Assembly: GCF_035582795.1 (NCBI RefSeq)
Contig: NC_134365.1
Span: 211,388,387-211,452,386, forward strand
Direction: 5' to 3'
From: Mycteria americana
Lineage: Eukaryota; Chordata; Aves; Ciconiiformes; Ciconiidae
Length of the DNA stretch: 64,000 nt
Shown one piece after another: positions 12,501 through 24,994 of the stretch (positions are counted from its first letter, which is position 1; the number at the start of each line of letters is the position of its first letter). The notes beneath the pieces were generated by a model. It saw only the letters and a program-made list of their open reading frames with translations. It was not told where the DNA came from and searched no databases. A program made the position numbers and the translations under genes.

Positions 12501-13261
12501 CTTCTTCCTTCACACCTTCTTTAAGTGTTAGTGGCTTATCTATCCCCAATGATGATCCCAAAAGGATGTAATAATTTGAGGTTTGGCCTAACTTTATAGT
12601 TCTCATGAGTTGAAATTAAAATACATTGAAAAAAGAGGATACAGGAAAGAAAATGGAAAATCGCTCATTCACTGAATTCTCAATCATCTCTGGTGTATAA
12701 AGATACCCCTGAAGGAATTACTTTTTATCACATTCTTGGTTAAATGAAGCACATATTTTAATTACAATATTAAGCAAAGTTATAATGATGAAAGTTCAAA
12801 GTAATCAAGAACTATCTTTACTCACAGTGTAAGTTACCCATCCTTATACAAAGAGCTGGCTCTGCCGGCCCCCCTCCCTCACTGCCTGTGATAAGGAAAT
12901 TAAGCAATTGTTTTGAAAGGAAGTAAGAGCGAGTGACATATTACAGCTAATTAAGATATTGATTTAACACTTGCCCACAGGGAGAATGGAGAAGAATGCA
13001 AAGATTTATTTTTTTCTCTTTCTTTCCTTGTAAAACTTCATGATCTTATTTGCAGTGAGTAGACCCTGGCTTTGCAAGCTGCAGCTGGCTGATTTGGACT
13101 GGCAGAGTCCCATCCTCAGTCCCTTGGGGACCGGGGGATTTTGGTTCCACCACAGAATAAAAGAGTGGGGCACTGATGCAAAATGTCCTCGGGAATCCCA
13201 GCACTGTGAGCCCACCTGAGGCCGATAGACTGACTAGATGGTGGCAAGCACTGAAATTTAC
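9501..13261. other. Intergenic, no gene seen
   Basis: Holds a 20-bp tandem pair at 10393-10432 and an A13 run near 12090. No exon or transposon recognised. Confidence 0.5.
10393..10432. repeat. 20-bp tandem pair
   Basis: CTTGGATTCCACTAATGCTC is followed directly by CTTGGATCACACTAATGCTC, with two differences between the units. Confidence 0.85.
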
Positions 13262-13357
13262 AGTAATCTCCATCCTTGGAGATATTCACAACCTGACTTG
13301 CTGTCCTGAGCAACCTGAGAGGTCCTTTCCCACCTCTGCCATGCCGTGATTCTGTGG
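13262..13357 (+). repeat. CR1 LINE 3' end fragment
   Basis: 'ctccatccttggagatattca' leads through 'gtcctgagcaacctgagaggtcctttccc' to 'gtgattctgtgg'. This is the CR1 3' terminus in the plus orientation, heavily truncated. Confidence 0.85.
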
Positions 13358-13953
13358 TATGTTTGGTGCCAAGTGGAGATGCCGATATAGCTGTGACCTT
13401 TTCTAGAGGCAGTGGGGGAAAGGAAGGTGTGCCCGTCCTTACTCCTTGATTCGCTTTTGTCTTGAATGTGGTCTTCATTTATATCAAACCTAACTCAACA
13501 TCTGTCAGGTCAAGAGGATTCACATATTCTGGGGCACATCTTGCATAATTTGCCTGGTTTTGTATAAGTTCAGTCCAAGTAACTGTGTATTCAGCCAAAC
13601 CATACACCGCTTTTACCTGCAGCCAACAGAGCATAGAGATTTGTGCCTCGAGTTGTAATTCCTGCACTATGAGCTGTCTGGAGCTGTCTTTCCTTCTGAA
13701 CAGCAAGCAGAGTTAAGTCTCAGTCTTTTAGTTCTGTGTCTTTAGTATTTCTAATCCAACTGTAAATTTCTGCCTGCTGGACACTTTTAGGCAGAGACTA
13801 GAAAGAATATAGTAGAATAATTGGGTATCTCAAGTACTGTACTGTCTCCTCAAGTACTGTACTGTCTCCCTAATTTTGCTGAACAATTATCACTCTTAAT
13901 CTTGATGAGAGAGATGTCAAATATACACCTCGTAGATACTGGAGTGCTTCTGT
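13358..13953. other. Intergenic, no gene supported
   Basis: A 75-codon minus-strand frame (13479-13706) has a protein-like composition, but I recognise no family. The 20-bp tandem pair at 13831-13870 lies here. Confidence 0.45.
13831..13870. repeat. 20-bp tandem duplication
   Basis: CAAGTACTGTACTGTCTCCT occurs twice in direct succession, the second copy ending CCC. The units contain the short palindrome AGTACT. Confidence 0.9.
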
Positions 13954-14150
13954 TAGGTCCACCTGAATCTGTCTCTGCTCTAGGCTGAACGAGCCCAGCT
14001 CCCCTAGCTTCTCCTTGCAGGTCAAGTGCTCCAGCCCTCATCATCTTCATGGCCCCCTGCTGAACTTGCTCCAGTTTATTGATGTGTTTCTTGCACCAGT
14101 GGGGCTAAAACTATATGCAGAATCTAGATATGGTCTAATGAGTGATCTCA
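13954..14150 (-). repeat. CR1 LINE fragment
   Basis: Minus-strand CR1 ORF2 C-terminal sequence. 'aggctgaacgagcccagctc', 'ggccccctgctgaacttgctcc' and 'gcaccagtggggct' are the usual CR1 landmarks. Both ends are missing. Confidence 0.85.
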
Positions 14151-17100
14151 TTTTGGATTGCTCTCTTGTGGATTTAAGTGCTCCCTTGTGAATTTAATAT
14201 CTAGTAACTGAGCTCAAGCTCATACATCAAGTATAGGAAATCTGTGATCAAGCTGTAAACCTTACCATATGTTAACTCCATCCATATAACAGGGGGTGTC
14301 TTGGTGCCAGCAATCAGCTCCCTCTCCACCTGTCAGGGTACTGGTGACAGATGGTTCAGATGCTCTTTTTAGATATGAAAAAAAAGGAATAGGAAGCTGT
14401 TGGCCTGAGGAGGTGAGAAGGTTTCTCACATCATAGATGATTTCTTTAACCACTATATGTAGGGAACTTCTTTGCTTGTTGTGCTGAGGGTTTGGTTATT
14501 TATACAAACTGGAACAGCACAGCAGGAAAGAATAAGATATCCTTACTAGCGTTGCTTTGGCATGCAGAGCAGTCTAAAGGTATATCTGTGGAGATATATA
14601 TGCCTGAGTTAGCCGTGAAATAGCTATCTCAGGTGGTGGTAGCCATACAGTGCTTGCAACATGGAGTTCAAAACACTGCTATTTACACACTTTCTGTATT
14701 TGCTGTGGGGTTTTTTGTTGTTGATTTGTTTTGTTATTTTAATCAAACTCTTGATTTGTTTAAGAATAAATGTGGTCCTCAAAATTCCAGTGCCTGCAGT
14801 ACCTAGTGCAAAGCTGTCTCTGTTATCCATATGGGAGCTCTGTGGCCTATACATTGACTGCAGTATGGATATGTCTCTGAAGCAGAATACTAACACCTCC
14901 ATATGCCAAGCTCTGATTTGTGATATCTGACATTTCAAGGTGGGTACAGCTTGTACCGTTATATCAAGTATCACAATTATTTCATATTACTCAGTAACAG
15001 GGGACCTAACTAAATGACTGGGATTTGCTTTTCCAAGGTTAGATTCCCCTTGACTCCAGCTCTCAGATGGTAGCCGACAGCTTTGGAAATCCATGTTCAC
15101 TTCCTAGTTTTGCAGCAACTTTGCACCACTTTGAGCAAAACGCTTGCTCTTTCCTGAACCCTGGTTCCTGTTTATGAGAGGGGGATTATAATCTTGTTTT
15201 TCTTCCACCTGCTGTCAGCCTTTAGACGCAGGTTTTGCAGGTCAGACAGTGCTGTGTGTGGATAGTGTCAGAGCACAATGGGGCTCCGAGGTCCCTAGCA
15301 GTCACTAGCCTCTGAGCAACACAAGTTGTGAGTTAATTAAAAATGACAGGCTGTGCAGTTGTGTAAATGTACAACACTTGCAGTGGGGCCTTGGCTTATC
15401 TGAAAGCACTGGGGATGCTTTCTCCTATACAAAGAAATCAAGACTCCTCTGTTCTAGTCTTTTTTTCTATCTGACTTTCATAAACTGCTTACCTCCCAAT
15501 GCCTTAGTTTTTAAAAGTGGATATAGCGTTTTCTAATTTTACCTTTTCAGCACAATGTCATTACTGAGGAATAAGTGTGCAAGGTAGAGCAAAACAACTC
15601 TTGCTCCATAGCTAATAGGCAAAGAGCTATCACAGAGTGAAGCTGAGCTTATAGAACCAGAAAAGATCTTTAATATATGTACCTAAAGGAATGTAGGTTA
15701 CTAAATTTTCTTAATAGTTTGCTACATGATTTGACCACTTCAGGATAGTCAGCCTGCTATGCATTTACAATCAGATTTTTAAAGTTCAAAGCTGGAATTT
15801 TCAAAAAGACTTCCCCAACTTGCTTCAGCTGGAGTAAGAGGATTAAGTAACACAATCCAAATCAGCGATAGAGTAAAACATCTCAGCATTTTCAAAAATC
15901 AAAATGATCTGAAGACTCTTTTTCCAGTTCTGCTGTTGACTGAACAATGCCACCAAACACAACAAATCGTTAGAAATTAGTGATTGTCATAGGGTCTGCA
16001 TGGGAGGGCTTCTCACCACCAGTTCTACAAAAGCCTTCAAATATGAGTCACAGGGACAAACTCCCAACTTATTTAAAGATCGCATATGTCATTATGAAAG
16101 GCATATGAGAAGGCATGTGGGATAACAAAGGACTGGATTTAGAGGGCCAGGCTTATGTCTTTCAGACATATGTTCTCTAAGTTCTTTGAGATGTTACTGA
16201 GAATCAATCCTTTAAGAATCTGATGTACACACTGACCAGTTTGGTCTGGTTATTTAAATTTTACTTTCATATTTAGACTCCTAAATGAATGTCCCAGTTA
16301 TGAGACATAACAAACAACATTTACTCCCTTTGTCCTTAAGTACTGAGATTCCTAAATTGTGGAGTCTGAAAAATCTCCCCTTTTCTCAGCACCTGAACAG
16401 AATCATTCAGACTGCGTAGGAAAATACTGGTTTTAGCAGTATAGGTGCTTGTGAAGTACTTAAAGAGAGGGAGATGTTCTTATGCTAACTCAACCTCATC
16501 AAAGCTGCTGGAAATTTCATAAAAATTATTATTCTCCAAATTTCAATCATGCCTCTAATTTTTTTAATAGTTAGGAGTGAAAAGAGCATTCTTTGGATGA
16601 TCACAACGATTTTTATAGTGACTAGCAACAGCGTTCATTGTTGGCAGTCTAGGAATGTGACCAGACATAAAAAGTAAGATACACAACTGCTCTGAAATCA
16701 GAGTTGTAAACAAGTACTGGAGATGTAATATAAAAACACTGATAAATTTATAATGCCGTGTACAGTGAGGTAAGGACTATTTTTGTTGCATGCTGAGTGA
16801 TAACAGGAGACAAACTTACGTTTCTAAAATTGAACTGGCACTTTATTAAACAGTGAGATGTTTAGCAAGATGATGTGACTGTTTCTGATGTTTCCAGCTA
16901 CCGGCAGCCGCGGCTCCCTGGCTATATTTCCTGCCCTTTGCATGACTCCTGGTTCCAGTCAAATTGCTGCAGTCACTGTTACCTTCTCTTTCAGCATTGG
17001 TTTTGTTGCATTGTGGAAAGCTTTTCTACCCAATTGTCATGGGCTTTCAGGTTAATTTCAGGTTAATGCATTTTTCTGATAACTTACTAAAATGAATAAA

Positions 17101-17442
17101 GCCACTATCCTGTTTTAATAATGTAAAAGCCCAAAGAAGAAAAAATGTAAGGATAGTATGTGATTATTAGCTCCTTTTCTCAGAAATTAATTTAACAGTG
17201 AGCTCTGTAGGACAAGACCCTCTTTTTGCAGTGTGTTTGTACTACAGCACCTCACTCTCTCTAGACTAAACCCCTTGAGTGCCATGACAACCGAAGAACA
17301 AAACCTCGTAAAGGCCAAGCAGTCACAAAAATAAGACAAGTTTCAAAGCTTGTCGGGATGGTCCTAACAGAAGGATGTAAATGCTGGGTGAAAAATGCCA
17401 TTTATTTTTGTGTTTTGTTTTGCTATAAAAACTCACAGCCAC
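14151..17442. other. Intergenic, no gene seen
   Basis: Unremarkable AT-rich sequence. No recognisable exon, RNA or transposon. Confidence 0.5.
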
Positions 17443-17470
17443 TGTCCTGGTTTCAGCTGAGATAGAGTTC

Positions 17471-17530
17471 CTTGCTTTTCCTTGCTTTTCCTTGCTTTTC
17501 CAAAGCAATTCCTTGCTTTGCTTTGCTTTG
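17471..17530. repeat. Decamer and pentamer microsatellite in LTR
   Basis: Three copies of CCTTGCTTTT, then CTTTG repeats. The short form 'ccttgctttgcttg' exists in the intact LTRs near 54895, so this is a local expansion of LTR sequence. Confidence 0.85.
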
Positions 17531-17633
17531 CTTGTGTGCACGGCTTTTGCTTTACCTGTTAAACTGTCTTTATCTCAACCCATGAGTTTTCTCACTTTTA
17601 CTCTTCTGATTCTCTCCCCCATCCCACCGGGGC

Positions 17634-17654
17634 GGGGGGGGGGGGGGGGGGGGG
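17634..17654. repeat. Poly-G run of 21 inside LTR
   Basis: Sits at the CCCACCGGGG...GAGTGAGCGAG position. The intact LTRs at 54504 and 56464 have only five G there (CCACCGAGGGGGAG). Confidence 0.9.
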
Positions 17655-17708
17655 AGTGAGCGAGCGGCTCTGTGGGGCTTAGTTGCTGGCTGGGGTTAAA
17701 CCACGACA

Positions 17709-19880
17709 GGCACTTATCACCTCTGTGTCAGAACAGGGAAAGAAGTGCAGTCATTGCCCCCCATAGGTGTGCAGCTTCTCTGTTGCTCCTCTGTTTAGCA
17801 AGTGTATCCAGCTCACGTATGCTGTCCTTGAGAGGCTGCAAAGTTCAGAGCCATGGCATCTTGCAGCTTTTCAGGCCAGTGTCTCCATCTCTCAGCCAGA
17901 GCTGACCTTCAGACCAAGTACGTATTTGCTCTTTGAGCCTGGTTCAAGACCTGAGGTCTGTCTTTAGCTTGGTGCCAAAGAGGCAAATAAGAGCTGAGGC
18001 TCTTTTCTTTTCAATTATACCACTAACCGTTCAGCCTGAAAGTACATCATTTGATTACAACCTTTTGTCTATAAACCTCCTTTGTGTCCAGTGTGCTTAT
18101 TTGTGAGCGAAGACTTGTCTTACTATGTTTTGGAAGCTTTGTGTACAGTCTGGTCTGGGCCAAATGATAACGATGATTTACAGCCCAGTCTCTCCCATAT
18201 CCAGATGAAGAATGAAAAAGAGAAGTATTCAATGCAGCTGGAAGATCTCAGCCCATACCTTTCTCACTGGTGAATAGCAGCAAGTGAGAAGCTGATTTGA
18301 CCAAATTTGCTTCAGTGCTGGTGAGCTGTTAGTTCCTACCGAGAGCACCTCTCGATGGTCAGGGCAAAATGAGACTTTTTACTCTGGAAGGTAGTTTGAA
18401 AGTCTGGCTGATATTTAATATGTAGCAGCTAAACAAGACAGGACAGAAGTGCACAAGCAGCACTCCATCAAACAACAGTTTTGTTGCATCAGATGCATCA
18501 TGGAGTAAATTAGTCATTAGTAAAGTTCAGTAACTGCAGCATTAGATAATATGTCAACAGCTTTCTGTTGTGGACTGAAATTGGCTGCATTTTATTGCAA
18601 TACCAGAAGTTTTTTGACTGCAAACCAAAAAATGATATTGCTCATATCAAAAAAAAAAGACATGAAGAACCCATGAGATGGTCAACGGGGAAAATTCTTT
18701 ATAAAGAACATAGTTTGATCCAAGAGTACAGTGGTGAGGTTTTTTTGGGAAAGGCAGAGTGCCTGATTCTTGAAAGAGACTGATGTCCTTGAACTGTAGA
18801 GAAGCCTTGTATGTGCCCTGACATAGAACACTTGAAATAATAGCCTTTATTTTTTCCTTCCTCTCACACTATCTGCTGGTCCATTCTCTGTTTCTAAATC
18901 AGCACCTGATATCATACAACTCTATATTTTCAGTCTCTTATCTGACAGCAGGGTTTTTTTACTGCACATCAAAATATCTAATTGTATCCCTTTGCAGAGA
19001 TGACCTGAAATGTCACCTTTGGATGTGCTGATGTATAAGATCTCTGATAGTCTAAAGAACACAAAAAGTACGACAATAATCTGGTTGAGAGGTGGGGTAT
19101 TCCCATGGGAAAGCCTAGCAGGCAGCTTGATCTGGAGAAAGTTTTATTTGGTTCCCATGTGTAGTACAAGGGAAAAGAAGATTTGGAGTACTTTAGGATG
19201 TGATGGCATATGATATTTTTGTGTTGTTTTAGACAGCTATAGCTTTATGAATGTTTTCCACATACAGAGAAGTCAACTGAAGAGATTCATGATTCCTTCC
19301 CTACAGTTTATTTATAATGGCAAGCCTTTATTTTCATTTTGCTTTAGCCAAATAGTAAAAAGTAGATGCAAAGTATAATAAATTTGGCTAAGGGACTGAT
19401 AATCATCCAACAGAGTGGTGCCCACTGTCCAGCACTGTGAAGGCTTCTGAGTTGGGAATGACAACACCAGAAGTTACTAATGGGACATGCTTCATTTTGA
19501 GTCTCTGCAAAAACATAGTGCTCATTCTCCAGTGGTTGACAAGTGGTCTGCAAGCTCCCTCCCATAATTATTAATTGAGTGATTCTAAAAGTAGTATCCA
19601 CATGAAGATCTCCATGGTTTGGAAACTTATGCGGTAGTTTCAAAGCTGTGATGTTATTCTTCAAAAAATTATTGCAGTCCTCTTATGTAGGGTGAGAGGA
19701 CTATTAGTCAGTGAGCCATTGGCTGTGTTGATAAAAGCCGTTTGATATTGATAGCCCTTCTGGTCCGATGAGAAGAAATCATTCCAGAGTAATGAAACTC
19801 AGGATTGTCACTTTGGAGTCTAACATACAGTGTTCCTGGGTTGTCAAAATCGGGTAAATTTATCCTTAAATAGGGAAAAG
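17709..19880. other. Intergenic, no gene seen
   Basis: No exon, RNA or transposon recognised. Confidence 0.5.
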
Positions 19881-20455
19881 AATCACAGAACTGTGGAATA
19901 ATCTGGGCTGGAAGGGACCATTAAAGATCATCTAGTTCAACCCCCATGCCATGGGCAGGGACATCTTTCACTGCATCAGGTTGCTCAAAGCCCCATCCAA
20001 CCTGACCTTGAACACTTCCAGTGATGGGGTATCCACAAATTCTCTGTACAACCTGTTCCAATGTCTCACCACCATCATTGTAAATAATTTCTTCCTTATA
20101 CCTAGTCTAAATCTACCCTCTTTTACTTTAAAAATGCCACCCCTTCTCCTATCACTTACAGGCTCTGATAAAAAGTCTCTCTCCCGCTTTCCCGCTTTCT
20201 TATAAGCCCTCTTTAAATACTGAAAGGCTGCAAAAAGGTCCCCCCAGAGCCTTCTCTTCTCCAGGCTGAACAAACCCAACTCTCTCAGCCTGTCCTCACA
20301 GGAGAGGTGTTCCATCCCTCTGATCATTTTTGTGGCCCTCCTGTGTACCTGCTTTAACAGGTCCATGTCTTTCCTGTGTTGGGGACCCCAAAGCTGGATG
20401 CAGTACTCCAGGTGAGCTCACGAGAACGGAGTAGAGGTTGAGAATCACCTCTCTC
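19881..20455 (-). repeat. CR1 LINE, 5'-truncated
   Basis: The 3' tail 'aatcacagaactgtggaataatctgggctgg' is at the left. The minus-strand frame 19968-20366 keeps the ORF2 C-terminus ([28 protein letters not shown]). It ends at about 20455, within the region encoding ILPLYSAL-type sequence. No catalytic core remains. Confidence 0.93.
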
Positions 20456-23400
20456 AAAAAGAAAATACATGAGAAAAAGTAAGAATTATTATTAAAATCC
20501 ATTTCAACTGTGTAAAACTTATGCAAAGAATAGTTTAATAAACCATAATTTTGCCTGGTGAAGAACATCACAGCAGATTGGAAATCTATACTTAACGCAG
20601 ACATGTCTGTGTTGCCATATAGATGCTTTTGTTGCCCATCAGTGCTTTGGGCAAGTATTTTGTTTGACAAAATGCTGCATACACAGTGAAGGGATGGAGT
20701 TCAGCTTGTAGAGCCTAACCCCTAAGAGAGTCAGGAGCAGTTGGAAAGAGCTGCCCTGACACATGACAAGCAGTGAAGAGGACATGGAAATGAAAGCCAG
20801 TAGAGCATATTTTCGCTCCAGTTAGCCACCCAGGCAAGAAGCAAAGCTGAGCTGAGAATTTCCTGGGTCCTTCTTAACATCATGATAAATCCACAGGGCC
20901 ACCTATGTAATTCCTTCTTCCTTACTCCCTTTCTCTGCTCTAAGTTCAGTATTGGCTAGTCGAGTGACCACCACCATCTGAGCTCTGTTGCTGGCAGGTA
21001 ATTTTAATCTTCTTAGCCTGAATCCAGTTTACTTCCAGCCCCAGTCCTTCCTTTGATCTGATTTTCTGTCAGACCCTATATAAAAATTACAAGTGGCTTT
21101 TGCCTGTGTGGACGGAGTATAAAGTCTTCAGCTAGGTGGATCTTAGCTCCCTGCAAAAAGTGTAAGGGATGATGTGGCCAGTCATTCCTCAGAGTTTATC
21201 AGTTTCACATCTCTTTCTAACAAATGATGTGGTAGGAAGCTCTATTGTTTTTTACCACTTCTTTAGCGTTGCTCTAATTTGAGACTCATCTATGAGACAA
21301 TGATGTAGCAAGACCACCTCCAAGAATCCCTGTGTGCATTTAATCACTTATACAGCAATCACTAATTTCTTAAAAGACAGACAGATAAGTAGCAGGAACT
21401 GTCCCGCTGTGCTGACATTTGAGTGGACAGGCTGAACTATACGAGTGCAAATTTCAGTCCTCAGACTTTTGATGTAGTGACATCACCTTTTCAGTCCTGA
21501 CCTTGTGGCTGGACTCTTGTCTCTTGAAACTGTTACTATTAGACTTCTGAAGTCTACCTACTTAATATTGGAAGATTTAGCTTTACTCTGTCAGAAAACA
21601 CATACCAGCTACTGCTTACTAGCAGAGCTTGTTCTTGGTTAGATATCTCAGAAGTAAAGGAGAAGAACAAGAGTCTGAAGACATATTCTGGTACCGCCTA
21701 GCTTTTCTAAGGAAACAGCAGAGAAGAACAAATGCTATCAGAGCTGTGGGCTGCACTCTAAGCTGAGTTTTTCTAAATTTGCATTAACATTGTTTTTCTT
21801 TCCTTTCCTCAAATCCCTGAAATAAAAAGGAAATTGAACTCATACTTTTACCCAAGGCTGAGTCCGAGCCAGTCCCTTTGGCAACTCTGAAGATGTTTCA
21901 ACAGCATGTAATAATATTTTGTTTACCTGCTTCTGCACTTCCTACTCTCAGGCAGAGGTGCCTGGTTGGAGGACAGGTTGCTACCAAGCCCAAGCACTCC
22001 AGCCTGTCTGGAAGGCACCTGGAAGGATGTTGGTTCTTCCTGCTGTGATTCCAAACTCCAATTCTCCTTCTTCAAGTTCTTACTCCTGACAAAGGAGACT
22101 AAAAGCAGATTGTCCTGTGTGATTTCATACCATGTTAGTTATCTGTATACAAAGAAAGATTCTCCATGTTGTCTGCCATCTGAGGTCAGATGTCTCCAGA
22201 GCGTTGTAGAGCTTCACTTGCATCATTCTTCATTGAGCTACTGATGCTGACTCTGAACCTTTGATCTGCCAGCATAAGTGCTTGTGGAACTGCTACCTAA
22301 TCCAATTCATTAGACATGATCTACCTTCTCTTAAACAGTTTAAAGTAGATCTCTTGTAGTCCTAACTGTATTGAATGAATTCTGCTAGGAAGCAATTACA
22401 TGGACACTTATGCCAAAGGATGTGAAGAGCAGCAACCAGCCGTTGGGCATAGGCCAGGGACAGAAAAAGTTTCATCCAAAGCCACAGCCAAAGGCAGGAT
22501 GTGTGACACTAATCTTATGGTATTTTGTGTACAGGTAATATATATATAGACTTCTGGGGAAAAGAGCCTGGTATTGAATGCACAGCAAGGTTTCAAATTA
22601 ACTTGGAGCTATAAATTATGGAAAAATCAGGATTGACTGGTTGTTGGGATTTAATCTAGCCTAACAGACAGCTTAAAGGGAGAACATCAGTGATATAAAA
22701 CTCATGCCCAACTTTAAGATAGTTCCCTTCTTGATAAGAGTGGAGGTATTTCCTTTGGTTATTTTGGGAACCATTCTTTTTTCTTCCTTAGAATGCTGAC
22801 ATTTTATTGAATTATGTGTCAAGTCCTCCACAGATCAGCTCTACCCATCACTGACACCTGAGTTAAATTTATTAAGCTTTTAGCCTGTGTTGTGTTTCTC
22901 AACCTTGGGAACTGTTTCTCTTTTGGATGTGATTTTTCAGCCTGAGGTCTCTGCATCACTGGTGATTACAGACTTCTAAATGGTCTGCAAAACCAAACCA
23001 GTTTTCAGTTAGCCTAATTGGTTTTGTAGGGGTCCATGATTTTGTTGGAAAATGTTTTAGAGGTTTGAGGTCCTTTCATAAGAAAAAGACAGAAAACTCA
23101 CTGACATGCTTTAAATTACATCAGACATAATTATTGTTGTCAATTATTTTTAATTAATTTTAATAAATTTATTTAATTAAAGTAATTTAAGTCATTCACT
23201 TATTAAATGTAGTTGTTGTACTGCTAGGTGTTTGCATTAAAGATGTTTGTGTGAAATGAAGCTGACAAACTACTCATTATCTGAACTGCTTTCTCCAAGA
23301 AAAGTGGTGATTTAGGAATATAGAGAAATTTGAAAACACCGTACAGAACAGACCCAATTTTGAGGGATGTAGAGGCGATGCTCAGAGCTAAGTGGTCCAT

Positions 23401-24574
23401 GGCCTGTGGAGTTACCCATCGCTTTCCAAATCTCTGCAGCCCACTACAAGACAGCAGGGTAAATCTGAGTTACTCTTTGGTGTCAGTCTTTCATTATTTA
23501 CCTTGCAAAGCTACATAATGTTGCTAATTAATGAAAGTCATTCTTTCATTATGAATGTTGCAAAGCTTTAAAACCCTAAACATTTCCATTGATTTTTACA
23601 TATCAACTGCCTACCTGACTTAGCTTGATCCCTTGCTAGATTCCCTGCAGAAAATCCTCCTTGTTCTGGGGGTGAGCAGCCCCTCTGAGTCAGCGAGAGA
23701 GAGGCAACAGGGAGAGCTGCCCACATCTTCGCACACAGTATGATTCAGATCTGTGTGGGAGTGTCTCTAAACGCTGTGTAAAAGGCTCTTGCCTCCATCC
23801 TGATGACATAATACAGGGTTTTACCTTACCTGCTGTGGATGTGCTGTATTTGTTTCCAAACGAATAGTGAACAGACTGCAGATACTATAAATATTCTATG
23901 TAGTTACTTAATAAACCCAAATGGTTGTAAATAAAAAGGACCTTTCTGAATTAGTGAGTAAATAATAATTGCTCAAAGCCTTTTTGCCCCAGCAGACCTC
24001 AATTACAACTGCACAGTATGTCAGAAACATTTAATTACCTTCCAGAGGGCTCTGTAATTCTGCTTATAATGACTAGACCTCCCTATTACTCCTGTGCAAA
24101 AATTACCCCTCTGATGAGTTTTTGTTTTGGTTTTGTTGCTGTTTTTGATTAAAGGAAACAGCTCTAGGAGGGGTCTTGCTGCCTGTCCATCAGTCCCTCT
24201 TGCCCACCAGAAAATTTGCTGTTGCTTAACCCCTTGTTTTCAGGGCTGCGTATGGTGCTGACACTTCGGTGGGATCAGATCTGATACCTGACAATTTGGT
24301 GGGATCAGATATGATATCAGCTGAAGTCAATAGCAGTAGGGTTCAGTTCTAAATTAAAACATCAAAATGAAAATTTTCATATATGAGCCGAGTGTCTAAG
24401 CTCACATCTATGAGAGGTCCCCATAAAACCCACAGAGCCCTGAAAGCAAATTGGCTGACCAGACATGAGGGGCCCAATTGACCAATCTCTGCAAAGGCAT
24501 TTTAAATGATCTGAAATGCCCTAGGGTTTCTCCAGAAACGTACACATTTCCCACAGGCCCTTTGTCATACATGC
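20456..24574. other. Intergenic, no gene seen
   Basis: Includes an AT-rich patch at about 23130-23190 made of TAATT/TTTAAT strings, and a 30-bp tandem pair at 24259-24318. No exon or transposon recognised. Confidence 0.5.
24259..24318. repeat. 30-bp tandem pair
   Basis: TGACACTTCGGTGGGATCAG... is followed at a 30-bp period by TGACAATTTGGTGGGATCAG.... The two units differ at a few positions. Confidence 0.8.
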
Positions 24575-24994
24575 TGTCGTGGTTTAGCCCGAGCCGGCAA
24601 CTAAGCACCACGCAGCCCCTCGCTCACCCTCCCCCCCGGTGGGATGGGGGAGAGAATCGGAAGAGCAAAAGTAAGAAAACTCGTGGGGTGAGATAAGAAC
24701 AGTTTAATAATTGGAACAAAATAATAGTAATAATAATAATGAATTGTAATGAGAAGGAAAACAACAACAGAGAGAGAGGAACAAAACCCAAGGGAGAAAA
24801 AAACAGTGATACAACCGCTCACCACCCGCCGACTGATGCCCAGCCCGTCCCCAAGCAGCGATCGCTGCCCCCCAGCCAACTCCCCCCAGTTTCTATACTG
24901 TGTTATCAACATTATTCTCATCCTAAATCCAAATCACAGCACTATACCAGCTACTGGGAAGAAAATTAACTCCATCCCAGCTGAAACCAGGACA
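24575..24994 (-). mobile_element. ERV LTR, internally shortened
   Basis: On the minus strand it runs from TGTCCTGGTTTCAGCTGGG (24994 downward) to AACCACGACA (24575). It lacks the middle part that contains the GTGCACAAGAAGCTGGG block of its relatives. The left flank is CATGC and the right flank TCAGG, so it has no duplication of its own. Read in the LTR sense, its 3' flank is GCATG, which equals the 5' flank of the inverted LTR at 25732. Confidence 0.9.

Larger units (their letters stand above)
17443..17708 (+). mobile_element. Internally deleted solo ERV LTR
   Basis: Begins TGTCCTGGTTTCAGCTGAG and ends AACCACGACA like the 54504 family, but is only 266 bp long because most of the 5' half is gone. 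The deletion point is occupied by CCTTGCTTTT decamers and CTTTG pentamers (17471-17530). ATTAAA-like 'gttaaactg' near 17559 is retained. The left flank is GCCAC and the right flank GGCAC, an imperfect 5-bp duplication (one mismatch). Confidence 0.88.
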
